Below are positions 40,735 through 51,300 of a stretch of 64,000 nucleotides of DNA, piece after piece. Under the pieces are notes generated by a model that saw nothing but the letters and a program-made list of their open reading frames with translations, had not been told where the DNA came from and did not search any database. The stretch covers positions 1-64,000 of the forward strand of contig JAFLUB010000006.1 in NCBI GenBank assembly GCA_022509025.1, written 5' to 3'. A program made the position numbers and the translations under genes. Numbering within the stretch: position 1 is the first letter of the stretch; the number at the start of each line of letters is the position of its first letter. This stretch comes from Oscillospiraceae bacterium. GTDB lineage: Bacteria > Bacillota > Clostridia > UBA1381.

Positions 40735-40904
40735 AATATCCATAGCCTTTCTGCCCACAAATAGTAATGAAAAATATTAACATCCCTATCGTGGGCAGAT
40801 AAGGCGTTAAATGGATTTTGCCCATGTGCGTTTTTCGAAGCAACGCGAGAAAAAAATCGCACGGGCAATTAAATCCGATTAACGTGATTTTCACGTTAAC
40901 CCTC
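40735..40904 (+). repeat. Family A structured repeat, copy 2
   Basis: ATCCATAGCCTTTCTGCCCAC...GTGGGCAGATAAGGCGTTAAATGGAT; TTGCCCATGTGCG...CGCACGGGCAA; TTAACGTGAtttTCACGTTAA. Confidence 0.88.
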
Positions 40905-40951
40905 CTGTTTTTATTCTTCCAACGTCATAGAAGTAAAATTCATTCTATGTT

Positions 40952-40995
40952 TAAAAAAAGACTTTTACTGCACAAAAACGCACAATAAAAGTCTT
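40952..40995 (-). terminator. Riboswitch expression-platform terminator
   Basis: Minus strand AAGACTTTTA-loop-TAAAAGTCTTTTTTT, overlapping the 3' side of riboswitch P1. Confidence 0.88.
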
Positions 40996-41075
40996 GTTAC
41001 TTACTGAATGGACGGGATTTCTCCGTGTATTGACGACCCATTCAACGCTTACAGCGTGAACTACTCCCCTTTATG
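40985..41075 (-). ncRNA. yybP-ykoY (Mn2+-sensing) riboswitch
   Basis: Minus strand ATAAAGGGGAGTAGTTCACGCTGTAAGCGTTGAATGGGTCGTCAATACACGGAGAAATCCCGTCCATTCAGTAAGTAACAAGACTTTTAT: GGGGAGTAG and GTCGTCAATAC conserved segments, closing CAAGAC-TTT; upstream of a cation antiporter and mntP. Confidence 0.88.
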
Positions 41076-41083
41076 ACAAATTA

Positions 41084-41112
41084 ATTATACGACAAAATAT
41101 ACCACATGTCAA
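41084..41112 (-). promoter_or_regulatory. Sigma-A promoter of riboswitch-antiporter-mntP transcript
   Basis: TTGACA-17 nt-TATAAT on minus strand (perfect boxes). Confidence 0.85.
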
Positions 41113-41218
41113 TTATTTTTTTTATTATACCGCCGAGAACCGAATAACAGAATCAATCCATGCTTAAAATCAAAACACATCCAACACCGGATAGTGTTAA
41201 AAAACTTGCTGTTTTTTA

Positions 41219-41247
41219 TTGAAATAACATTCTTTTTATGTTATAAT
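41219..41247 (+). promoter_or_regulatory. Sigma-A promoter for glycosylation cluster
   Basis: TTGAAA-17 nt-TATAAT upstream of GT2 gene. Confidence 0.75.
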
Positions 41248-41290
41248 TATTTTTAAGTATGCAATATTATCGAAAGGAAGTGCTGTTATA

Positions 41291-42247
41291 TTGAAGGTTC
41301 TTTCAGTAGTAATCCCGATATATAACGAAACGGGTATAGAACCTAACATAGCCCGTGTTATAAACGTGTTAAAATCGGCAGACATTAACTACGAAATAAT
41401 TCTTGTTGACGATGGCTCGAAAAATTCCGCATGGAACGAAATTTCAGATATAGTGGACAAGTATGAGAATGTGCGCGGCATAGCGTTTTCGCGTAATTTC
41501 GGAAAAGAGAGCGCGCTGTGCGCGGGACTTGATATGGCTGAGGGTGACTGCGCCGTATGTCTTGATTCGGACATGCAGTTTCCGCCGGAAGTTATTCCCG
41601 ATATGTTCCGGCTCTGGGAACAGGGCTGGGAGGTCGTTGAAGGCGTTAAGAAACAGCGTCAGAAGGAAGGCCTTATGTATAAATTATGCGCCGGAACATT
41701 TTACACGCTTCTTAAAAAGCTTGCCGGCATAGACCTCAGAAACGCATCTGATTTCCGTTTGCTTGACCGCGTTGCGATTGACGCATGGAAAGCAATGCCT
41801 GAACGGCAGACATTTTTCCGCGGTATGTCATCCTGGGTCGGCTTTAAAAGAATCAAATACGAATTTGATGTTGCTGACCGCGAGATCGGAGAGTCAAAAT
41901 GGTCGCTTAAAGCGCTGATAAATTTTGCCATTGACGCGGTAACTTCATACACAGCCGCTCCGCTTTATGCTGTTATAATGTTCGGCAGTCTATTCTTTTT
42001 ATTTACTGTTATTATGGCAATTCAGACGCTATATATGAAAATACGCGGCTATGCCTTGGGCGGATTTACAACCGTCATTATTCTGCAACTGCTGACAAGC
42101 GCGGTTTGTCTTTTCGGTCTCGGAGTAGTCGGAGTGTATATAAAAAAGATTTACGAGGAAGTCAAGAACAGACCGAGATATATTATACGTCGGGTAATCG
42201 GTAAGGAGGAAAACAATAATGGAGAACAGTCTGAAGATAATAAATAA
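41291..42247 (+). CDS. Family 2 polyprenyl-phosphate glycosyltransferase (CsbB/GtrB-like)
   Basis: LSVVIPIYNETGIEPNIARVINVLKSADINYEIILVDDGSKNSAW...LDSDMQFPPEVIPDMFRLWEQGWEVVEGVK; two C-terminal TMs; TTG start. Confidence 0.92.
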   Translation: MKVLSVVIPIYNETGIEPNIARVINVLKSADINYEIILVDDGSKNSAWNEISDIVDKYENVRGIAFSRNFGKESALCAGLDMAEGDCAVCLDSDMQFPPEVIPDMFRLWEQGWEVVEGVKKQRQKEGLMYKLCAGTFYTLLKKLAGIDLRNASDFRLLDRVAIDAWKAMPERQTFFRGMSSWVGFKRIKYEFDVADREIGESKWSLKALINFAIDAVTSYTAAPLYAVIMFGSLFFLFTVIMAIQTLYMKIRGYALGGFTTVIILQLLTSAVCLFGLGVVGVYIKKIYEEVKNRPRYIIRRVIGKEENNNGEQSEDNK

Positions 42248-44018
42248 TATTTTTTTCATTGCGGTATCAGTTATGGTTGCCGCGGCAGTCATAAAATACT
42301 TTCACAATGAGTTTATATTAAAAAAAGCTGCTGTAAACACATCTGCAGTTTCATCAAAAAAAGGTTCGAAAAAAAAGGGGACTGCCGGCATGAACAAGAA
42401 TACGGCTACTGCCCCGGAGACAACCGCAAAAGAATTAAAAACGTCATTTTTTGATTTTGACGATAAAGTTTATTACATCATACTTGCCGTGATAGCTCTG
42501 ATCGGTATTATAATACGAGTATGGAAATTCGGTTCCGTACCCGGCGGTTTTAATCAGGACGGCGCGATGGCGGCTGTAGATGGAAAAGCATTGGTGGAGT
42601 ATGGCACGGACCGCTTCGGAACATGGCTTCCCGCCCATCTTTACGCATGGGGATACAGCCAAATGAGTTCGCTTTTATCGTATATGATTGCATTCTTTGT
42701 AAGTATATTCGGACTTAGCCCAATTACGGCGCGTCTGCCACAGCTTATTATGAGCCTTGCTGGCGGTGCATTTTTCTATTTATTTATCAGGGATATATTC
42801 GGCAAAAAGGCAGGGCTTATAGCCGCCGCTTTTGTCGCGCTCAACCCGTGGCATCTTGTTCAGAGCCGCTGGGCTCTCGACTGTAACCTTCTCCCCCATT
42901 TCTTCATGGGTGGTTTGTATTTCCTTAATCTCGGACTTACAAAGCGCAGAAAAATGATATATGTTTCCATGGTGTTTTTCGCTTTGTGCATGTATTGCTA
43001 TGGTATTACTATATACACCATACCGGTATTTTTACTGGCGGTGTGCGTCTATTACTTCATAAAAAAGCGGATTTCCATTAAGGAAGCGCTTATATGCGCC
43101 GGAGTATATCTCCTTATCGCATGGCCGTTTTTGCTTACAATGACGGTGAATTTCTTTAAATGGGATACAATTAAACTTCCATTCGTTACTATACCATATT
43201 TCCCTGACAGTGTACGTTCCTCTGACATTCTTCTATTTTCAGATGAACCCTTAAAACAGTTTGCTGCAAACTTCCGCAGTATGCTTAACACAACTATTCT
43301 TCAGAAAAAGGATTTGCCATGGAATGATATTGCAGGTTTCGGAACCATGTTCCTGTGCAGTATTCCGTTTATGGTTGCGGGATGTGTCGAGATATACAGA
43401 AAAAAGACTGACGGTGCAAAAGCTCTGGTCGTGTTCGCACTACTTGCCGGTATATGGGCAGGTCTTCTCACGAATTATGTAAACGTAAACAGAATAAACA
43501 TAGTCTATTACGGAATTATGATGTTCGTTGTTGCGGGAATATACTTTGTGGCAAAAGAAATTAAGCATGCTCATTGGGTTAACATCGGAATATACGCGAT
43601 ACTGGGAATTATGCTTATAACGACTTATTTCGGTTCATATGCGGACATGATAAAAGGTCAGTTCTACTATGGTTTCGGTGATGCGCTCGCCAAAGCTGAG
43701 GAATCGGGAGCGGAAAGAATATATGTTACGGCTGACTCTCAGTCGAAAGGCTCCGGTCCGGTAAGCGAAATACTTACTCTTTTCTACGATAAAACCGACG
43801 CTGAATATTTCCAGGGTAAGAAAAATGAAAATAACGGCGAGGAGCTGCTTCCGTATTCAGAGAGATTCAGTTATGTAAGCATGACTCAAGAGATTGTGGA
43901 TAACTCCAAGAACCAAAATGCCGCATATGTTATTCTCGGCAGTGACGCGGAATTTTTTGATACCGATAAATATGATATAACACAGTATGACCGTTTTTTC
44001 GCTGTCACGAAAAAATAA
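42219..44018 (+). CDS. ArnT/PMT-like (GT39/GT83) membrane glycosyltransferase
   Basis: Multi-TM; GGFNQDGAMAAVDGKALVEYGTDRFGTWLPAHLYAWG (GT-C catalytic loop-like), RDIFGKKAGLIAAAFVALNPWHLVQSRWALDCNL; GGAGG RBS, overlaps preceding gene. Confidence 0.82.
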   Translation: MENSLKIINNIFFIAVSVMVAAAVIKYFHNEFILKKAAVNTSAVSSKKGSKKKGTAGMNKNTATAPETTAKELKTSFFDFDDKVYYIILAVIALIGIIIRVWKFGSVPGGFNQDGAMAAVDGKALVEYGTDRFGTWLPAHLYAWGYSQMSSLLSYMIAFFVSIFGLSPITARLPQLIMSLAGGAFFYLFIRDIFGKKAGLIAAAFVALNPWHLVQSRWALDCNLLPHFFMGGLYFLNLGLTKRRKMIYVSMVFFALCMYCYGITIYTIPVFLLAVCVYYFIKKRISIKEALICAGVYLLIAWPFLLTMTVNFFKWDTIKLPFVTIPYFPDSVRSSDILLFSDEPLKQFAANFRSMLNTTILQKKDLPWNDIAGFGTMFLCSIPFMVAGCVEIYRKKTDGAKALVVFALLAGIWAGLLTNYVNVNRINIVYYGIMMFVVAGIYFVAKEIKHAHWVNIGIYAILGIMLITTYFGSYADMIKGQFYYGFGDALAKAEESGAERIYVTADSQSKGSGPVSEILTLFYDKTDAEYFQGKKNENNGEELLPYSERFSYVSMTQEIVDNSKNQNAAYVILGSDAEFFDTDKYDITQYDRFFAVTKK

Positions 44019-44034
44019 TAGGAATTGAAGAAAA

Positions 44035-47000
44035 ATGAACGATTTAAAAAAGTACTATAGAGAAAATAAGATTTTTTGCATAATATTGATTATATTTTCA
44101 GCCGCTATTGCCGCGACGCTCTTGTCAATTAACTTCAAAGGACACGATTACCCTTACCATATTCAACGTATTGCCTCCATTGCGGAGGAAATACGCTTTA
44201 AAGGCTTGGGCGCGTTTCCGATACGAGTGTTCAGCACAAACGAATACGGATACGGCTATGCAAGTCCGATGTTTTACGGGGATATTTTCCTGTATCCGTT
44301 TGCGTTTCTAATACTTCTCGGAATGAACGCAGTATACGCTTACAGGATAATGCTCCTTTCGCTTTATGTAATCTGCTTTTTGGGTATGTATTTCGCTGCA
44401 AAGCAAGTTTCAAAAAGTACCCAAACAGCTATTATAGCGGCCTGCCTGTATGCTTTTTCATCATATTTTGCGATAGATGTTTTTACAAGAAGCGCAATAG
44501 GCGAAGCCTACGCTTTTGCTTTCTGTCCATATGCTGCATACGGTTTTTACTGCACTGTAATCAAGCCTGAAATGCCGAAAAAACACCGATTATTTCTTGT
44601 TTTCGGAATGTCAGGTATGATACTGTCACATTTAATCTCAACTGTTGTCATAACTGTTTTTATGGCTGTTTTTATGATTATATATCGAAAAAATTGGATA
44701 AAGCAAAAAAGCATTCTTGGTGATTTTATTCTCCTGGCTCTGCTAACTTGCGCTTTGAGCGCGTTCTTCATTTTTCCTATGTTGGAACAGATGGCATCAT
44801 CAAAATTTTATGCAACCGCAGGGACAAATTGGAATTCTGCGTATTACGGACTACCGTGGCTAAGCTGGATCGCGCCGCACGGATTCTGGAAGCTGATGCC
44901 GGATAGATATCCGGAAATTGCCAACGGCGTATGGTTTCCGGGAAGCTTCGGATTTATGGTTGTGACGCTGCTTGCGATTTGGTTAGTAAATTTCAAAAAA
45001 TTAAAAAAAACTGCCCCTATTGCTCTGCTGATTTTATCAATCGCAATAGTACTTATTATTTCCGGAAAAATAATTCCTCTGACATATACACATAAACTGT
45101 TTGATTTTATGCGTCTGCCGTGGAGAACGCTCCTATTCTGCACATTTTTCATGAGCATTTTCGGAGCATATGCGGCGCACACGCTTAAAAGCAAGCTGAC
45201 AAACTGGATTTTACTTATTATGCTGATAATACCACTTGCTATAGTTTCAGCATCGAGTTACAAAATAATTCTTAAAGAAATACCAAATATGAAAAGTAAC
45301 TATGAGCTTACAAGCGATCAGATTGGCACGGGCTACGAATATCTTCCCTATAATCTCACCCAGACCGCCGAAAACGATTTCAACGGTTATCTGCGCTCTA
45401 TTGACAAGAAGGCAATACCGCATAACAGTGAGATTACTATATCAGACTTTACAGATGACGAACACGGAAGAATAGAATTTTCATTCACAGGAAACACTCA
45501 TAGAGATGCCTCAATAGAGGTACCTTTGCTCTATTACAAGGGCTATTCTGCTATTGACACTGTAACAAGAGCAAAGTATAAGATTACAGAATCACAGCGC
45601 GGATTCGTAAGAGTTAATATCGAAAACGCAAACTCAGGAACTGTTAAAGTACGATATACAGGAACGGCAGTACAGCATATCTCCGATATTATCTCATTCT
45701 TAACACTAATGTGTATTCTGCTGTATTTGTTTAAGCCTTCGGTTATCAGAAAACTCAGAGAGAAAATGAAGCCTGCCGGTAGGTTTATAGCTTCAAAAAC
45801 AAAACCCGCGACAGAGTTTGCCGCTTCAAAGTTCAGAGTGATTCGGAAAAAGATACCGTCAATAAAGCATAAGAAAACAGCAGCTATATACGCGCTTTCC
45901 TTTGTGTTGCCGTTTTTATGTCTGAGTATAATATATATAGCTCTGAATGTATATCCTTTTGGCAATCGGACCGTGCTCATAATGGATCTTAATAACCAAT
46001 ATAATGAGTTCTATGTGTTTCTCCATAGAGTGTTAACAGGTCAGGACAGTCTGTTTTACTCATTTACAAAGGAAATGGGTGGAAATACATTTGGTTTATT
46101 TGCGTATTACTTGTCAAGTCCCTTTTCCATTTTGACCTTATTCTTTTCGCAGGAAACCATGCCTGCTTGTGTGGTACTTATGACCTTGCTGAAGGTTGGG
46201 GCAAGCGGGCTGACATTTGCTATATTTCTGAGACACGTTTTCAAAAAATGCGATTGGTCGGTTGTCTTGTTTTCATGCTGTTATGCCCTGTCAACATATT
46301 CGTTATTTTATTCATTATGCGTTATGTGGCTGGACACGGTTATTTGGCTGCCTATAGTGCTGCTCGGTATTGAAAGAGTACTGAAAAACAAATCACCGCT
46401 ACTGTTTATTATCGCATTCGCGATTACCTTATTCTCTAATTATTATACCGCTTATATGACGGCGCTGTTTTCAGTGATATATTTTATTTACAGGTATGTA
46501 TCCGAAGATGGCGAAAAAAGTTTCAAAGATTTTTCCCGAAAGACTTTAATTATGGCGGTAGCTGCTATAGTGTGCACGTTACTTGCCGCCGTTATACTTG
46601 TTCCGACATTCATGAGCATGATTGACGGAAAGCTGACATATGAATTTAATATTCCTAAAGGATTCTGGAATCAAAAGATATTTGAAATTCCCCGACGTCT
46701 GTTTATAGGGCAGTATGATAGTATACATAATGACGGTTCTCCAGGTATTTTTTGTGGCGTAATATGTGGTATTTTGACCGGAATGTATTTTCTTAATCCT
46801 GAAATCAAAGCAAGAAAAAGGATTGCATCGTTTTGCGTTTTTGCAGTTTTAATTGTCAGCTTTTTCATCAAAAGAGTTGACATGGCATGGCATGTATTTA
46901 AGTGGCCGATCGCATTCCCGTACAGATACGCGTATGTATTCTGCTTCTTCTCTGTATTCATTGCATATAGTGGTTTCGTGAAATTGAAAAAGTCAAGACT

Positions 47001-48378
47001 CTCATGGATGATAGCAGGAGTGGTATTATATACATCTATGCTTGCCGCTGTACTCATATTTGACAAGGACGTTATAAAGAATACAAAGTGGGCATACCTA
47101 AGCTTTGTATTTGCGGCAGCATATATAGCAAGTATATTTATAATCCGTTTCAAAGTAAAAAAAATCATGCCTTATATTTACAGAATAATGATTTTACTCG
47201 TTTGCTCTGAACTGATAATAAACGGATATTTAATGATGTCAGGATTTGGCTATGGTGCCTACTCGCAGTCCGGATATGTAGAGACGGTTAGCAAAACACA
47301 GAATGCAATGGATTATATTAATAATTATGACAACGGTTTTTACCGGGCTGAAAAAACCTATTTGCGTTCTGACAATGATAATATCAGCACAGGAATACGT
47401 GGAACAACAAGCTTTAGTTCGACATTCAATCAGAATATATTTGATTTTGTTGACCGGGTTGGCATGCGCCGCGTATTGATTTCCGCCAAGTATCACGGTT
47501 CAACGATGCTGACAGACAGCCTTCTTGGAATTCGTTACATTATATCAGACTCAAATAAGGAAATAAATGATGATTATGAACTGCTGCATAAAGGAGAAAA
47601 TTATTCAGTATACAGGAATCCTTACGCGCTTAACATCGGCTATGCCGCGCCTGACAGTGTGTCAGGTGATTTACCGGATGAAGCCACAACATTTGATAAT
47701 CAGAACAAACTGTCCGAATTATTGCTTGGTAGAAAAGTTTATAAAAACATCACGGATTCTCAAACGGAGAAGGACGGAAAAGTGACCGGGTTTACAGTTC
47801 CGGAAACAGGTTCGTATTATATAGATTTTGGTAAGCTTTACACAAACAAGCCTATTGTTGAAATAAATGGAGAGAATAAGGATTACAGGTTTGACTTTGG
47901 TTCGGAAAAAAGAATTTATTATCTCGGCAAATTAAACCGCGGAGATAATGTTAAAATAAATCTTGATGATTATGATTTGTCACTGGACATCAAGGTTGCT
48001 ATGATTGATACTAACGCGCTAAAAAAAGGCGTTGAAGGAATCCCAGCCGAAAAGCAGCTTAATATCACCAATTACGGATATACATGGTTTGAGGGAGACG
48101 TGAAGCTTGACAAAAACGAGCTGTTATTTACCACTATCCCGTACGAAAGCGGCTGGACCGCGTATGTTGATGGCAAAAAAGCGGAAATTATCTGCGCCCA
48201 GAACACATTCCTCGCAGTTGATACAGGAGAAGGATATCATCATGTAAAGCTGAAATACCACGCTCCCGGGTTCAGGATTTCAATCGCAATTTCGCTTTTA
48301 ACCTTATTAGCGCTGCTGGCGGTAGTTTACAGAGAAAAACTGATTGCGCTCCTTAGGAGTGAAAAAATACTAAAATAG
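44035..48378 (+). CDS. Tandem GT-C fusion: N-terminal membrane (PTPS-related/GT-C-like) module + C-terminal YfhO module
   Basis: 1447 aa; N-term FKGHDYPYHIQRIASIAEEIRFKGLGAFPIRVF; from ~residue 615 a second GT-C module LVLPFLCLSIIYIALNVYPFGNRTVLIMDLNNQYNEFYVFLHRVLTG typical of YfhO. Confidence 0.85.
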   Translation: MNDLKKYYRENKIFCIILIIFSAAIAATLLSINFKGHDYPYHIQRIASIAEEIRFKGLGAFPIRVFSTNEYGYGYASPMFYGDIFLYPFAFLILLGMNAVYAYRIMLLSLYVICFLGMYFAAKQVSKSTQTAIIAACLYAFSSYFAIDVFTRSAIGEAYAFAFCPYAAYGFYCTVIKPEMPKKHRLFLVFGMSGMILSHLISTVVITVFMAVFMIIYRKNWIKQKSILGDFILLALLTCALSAFFIFPMLEQMASSKFYATAGTNWNSAYYGLPWLSWIAPHGFWKLMPDRYPEIANGVWFPGSFGFMVVTLLAIWLVNFKKLKKTAPIALLILSIAIVLIISGKIIPLTYTHKLFDFMRLPWRTLLFCTFFMSIFGAYAAHTLKSKLTNWILLIMLIIPLAIVSASSYKIILKEIPNMKSNYELTSDQIGTGYEYLPYNLTQTAENDFNGYLRSIDKKAIPHNSEITISDFTDDEHGRIEFSFTGNTHRDASIEVPLLYYKGYSAIDTVTRAKYKITESQRGFVRVNIENANSGTVKVRYTGTAVQHISDIISFLTLMCILLYLFKPSVIRKLREKMKPAGRFIASKTKPATEFAASKFRVIRKKIPSIKHKKTAAIYALSFVLPFLCLSIIYIALNVYPFGNRTVLIMDLNNQYNEFYVFLHRVLTGQDSLFYSFTKEMGGNTFGLFAYYLSSPFSILTLFFSQETMPACVVLMTLLKVGASGLTFAIFLRHVFKKCDWSVVLFSCCYALSTYSLFYSLCVMWLDTVIWLPIVLLGIERVLKNKSPLLFIIAFAITLFSNYYTAYMTALFSVIYFIYRYVSEDGEKSFKDFSRKTLIMAVAAIVCTLLAAVILVPTFMSMIDGKLTYEFNIPKGFWNQKIFEIPRRLFIGQYDSIHNDGSPGIFCGVICGILTGMYFLNPEIKARKRIASFCVFAVLIVSFFIKRVDMAWHVFKWPIAFPYRYAYVFCFFSVFIAYSGFVKLKKSRLSWMIAGVVLYTSMLAAVLIFDKDVIKNTKWAYLSFVFAAAYIASIFIIRFKVKKIMPYIYRIMILLVCSELIINGYLMMSGFGYGAYSQSGYVETVSKTQNAMDYINNYDNGFYRAEKTYLRSDNDNISTGIRGTTSFSSTFNQNIFDFVDRVGMRRVLISAKYHGSTMLTDSLLGIRYIISDSNKEINDDYELLHKGENYSVYRNPYALNIGYAAPDSVSGDLPDEATTFDNQNKLSELLLGRKVYKNITDSQTEKDGKVTGFTVPETGSYYIDFGKLYTNKPIVEINGENKDYRFDFGSEKRIYYLGKLNRGDNVKINLDDYDLSLDIKVAMIDTNALKKGVEGIPAEKQLNITNYGYTWFEGDVKLDKNELLFTTIPYESGWTAYVDGKKAEIICAQNTFLAVDTGEGYHHVKLKYHAPGFRISIAISLLTLLALLAVVYREKLIALLRSEKILK

Positions 48379-48390
48379 TAAAATTAGGGT

Positions 48391-51300
48391 GTGAAAAAGA
48401 TGAATAGTACAATACCAAAAATTAAGGATAAAAACAAAGCTCTTATATACGCGCTGTCTTTCGGGCTGCCGTTTATGTGCATGGGTATAATATACGCTAT
48501 ATTCGGAGTATTCCCGTTCGGTGACAGGACTGCTCTTGTAATGGATTTGAGCGGACAGTACGCCGACTTCTTTGCGTTTTATCACCGCGTGCTTACCGGT
48601 GGTGACAGTATTTTTTATTCCTTCACAAAAGAAATGGGCGGCAATGTTTTCGGACTTTTTGCATACTATCTTTCAAGTCCATTTTTCCTTCTCGCTCTGT
48701 TTTTCCCGACCTCTGCAATGCCGGATGCAATCGCGCTTATCACAATGCTGAAAATCGGCTGCAGCGGTCTCACATTCGCAATCTTTTTAAGACATGTTTT
48801 TAAAAAGTCAGATTTGTCTGTTGTGCTCTTTTCATGCGCGTACGCTCTTATGACGTATTCTATGCATTACGCAATGTGCATTATGTGGCTTGACGGTGCT
48901 ATATGGCTTCCGATTATTATTATAGGCGTTGAAAAAATTCTTAATAATAAATCGGGCTGGCTGTTTCTGTTTGCATACGCCATGACGCTGTTTTCAAATT
49001 ATTACACAGCGTATATGAGCACATTCTTTGTTGTTCTATACTTTTTCTACCGTTATTTTTCAGGAGACAACGAGAAAAACATAAAGGACTTTCTTATCAA
49101 AATAGCAAAGATTGCTGCCTTGGGCATTGTGGGTGTATTACTTGCTATGGTTGTGCTTTACCCTACATTTCTTGATATTTTCAACGGCAAAATGGCGTCC
49201 GGGTCATACGTCGCAGACGGTTTCTGGAATATTGATATATCGAATATTCCGCGCCGATTATTTATAGGTCAGTATGACAGTATAAGAAACAACGGTAATC
49301 CCAATATATTCTGCGGTATGCTTTGCGGAGTGTCGCTTGGTGTATTTTTCTTTAATCCAAAAATTAAACCCAAAGCGAAGATTGCAACACTTATAATGTT
49401 TATTATATTCTTTACAAGCTTCTTCATAAAAAGAGTGGATATGGCATGGCATATTTTCCAGTATCCTAACTGGTATCCATACAGATATGCGTACACATTC
49501 TGTTTCTTCTCGGTGATGACGGCATTCTCAGGCTTTACAGCCATGAACAAAGAAAAAAGAAACTTTACTTTTGCCGGAATAGCAGCTTATGTATTGCTCC
49601 TTTTATATGTGTGGATTTTTAAACGCGACGTGCTTACTAACCGTACACTTGCTATAGTAAGCTTTATTTTCGTAGCTGTATATATTGCCGGACTGTTTAT
49701 TCTGCAATCCGGAACTCAAAAAATAAAATCTTATGTTTATGCCGGTCTTATATTAATTACATGCAGTGAGCTTGTTCTGAACGGCTATTACACCATCTCA
49801 GGTCTGAATGGTGAGTACGAGTACAAGTCCCGCAGTGAATACTCCCAAAAAGTCAAAAGCATAAGCGGTATGGTTGACTTTTTAAAAGAATATGATGATG
49901 GTCTCTATCGCGAAGAAAAGACCTTTTCCAGAACGGATAATGACGCTATGACATTCGGCTATAACGGTATGACGCATTACAGTTCGACCTATAACAACAA
50001 TATGCTCCGCCTTAACGCCAGAATGGGTATGCTTCAGGAATACGTTCTTATAAGATATATGGGTTCAACTATTCTTACCGACAGTCTTCTTGGTGTGAAA
50101 TATGTCGCATCAGAAAGCCTGTTAAATGATGACTACACAGAAATAAACAGCATTGATAACTATAGTATTTATGAAAATCCATATGCTCTTCCATTTGGAT
50201 TTGCCGCAAATGAGGAAGCTCTTAATGAACCCGCTTATGGCTCATCGGCTTCTGAAAATCAGGGACTTTTTGCTAAGTCTTTGCTTGGCGATTCCTTTGT
50301 TCATCAGGTTCAATTTAATAGCTTATCATCGTCAAACGACGAGCTTGAATTTGTCGCTCCTGAAAATGGCACTTACTACTGGGATTTGCGCCAGAAATAT
50401 GAAGGAAATATTGAACTGACTGTAAACGGTGCATCGGTTAATTATCAGTATGATACCAATGACAAAAAAATCTATTGTTTGGGAAAATACAACCGCGGTG
50501 ATAAAGTACACGTAAAGCTTGCATCTTCAACATCACTGAAAGAAACTCAAGTTTTCTCTATTGATACAGACGGCTTTGGCAAAGCATGTATGCAAAAGAA
50601 TAATGGACATACTCTCAATATTACAAATTACGGAAATACATGGCTTGAGGGTACAATCAATTTAGACTCAAATGAAATACTGTTTACCACTATCCCATAC
50701 GAAAAAGGCTGGACAGCATATGTGGATGGCAAAAAGACGGAAATACTTTCAGCGCAGAATGCATTTATTGCTGTACGTGCCGGTGAGGGTGAGCATACTG
50801 TTAAGCTGAGGTATACTGTACCTGGATTTATGCCGTCACTGATAGTGTCCATTGTTACACTTATAGGCATACTGTTTGTTGCATCTAAGCGAAAAAATGC
50901 AGTTAATATGATTAACATAATCAAAAAGCTGTGGCATATGTTCAGCAATGTTCTATATAAAATCACCTCGGCTGTACTTGGAATATTTAATATATCTATT
51001 CCGGAGGATAAATGGGCAGCGTTTATGCAGTTTGTAAAGTTTGGTATTGTGGGCGTATCAAACACTTTTGTTGATTATTTTTCCTATCTGATAGCTTTGG
51101 GAATATTCAATCACTTTAATTTGTTCGGAGATAAGGCATATATCCCATCAAATGTTGTTGGTTTATGCGTAAGTGTCTCAAATGCGTTTTATTGGAACAA
51201 CAAGTATGTGTTTAAGAAAAAGGAAGGACAGGAACGCTCCGGAATACGCGCATTTTTAAAGACCTTTTCCTCATACGCTATTACCGGACTTGGCGTAAAG

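Noticed and set aside
40566-40894. N-terminal extension of the antiporter ORF and the overlapping minus ORF 40566-40868
   Set aside because: Both run through family A repeat sequence; the real antiporter start is MNTILMIIF at 40729.
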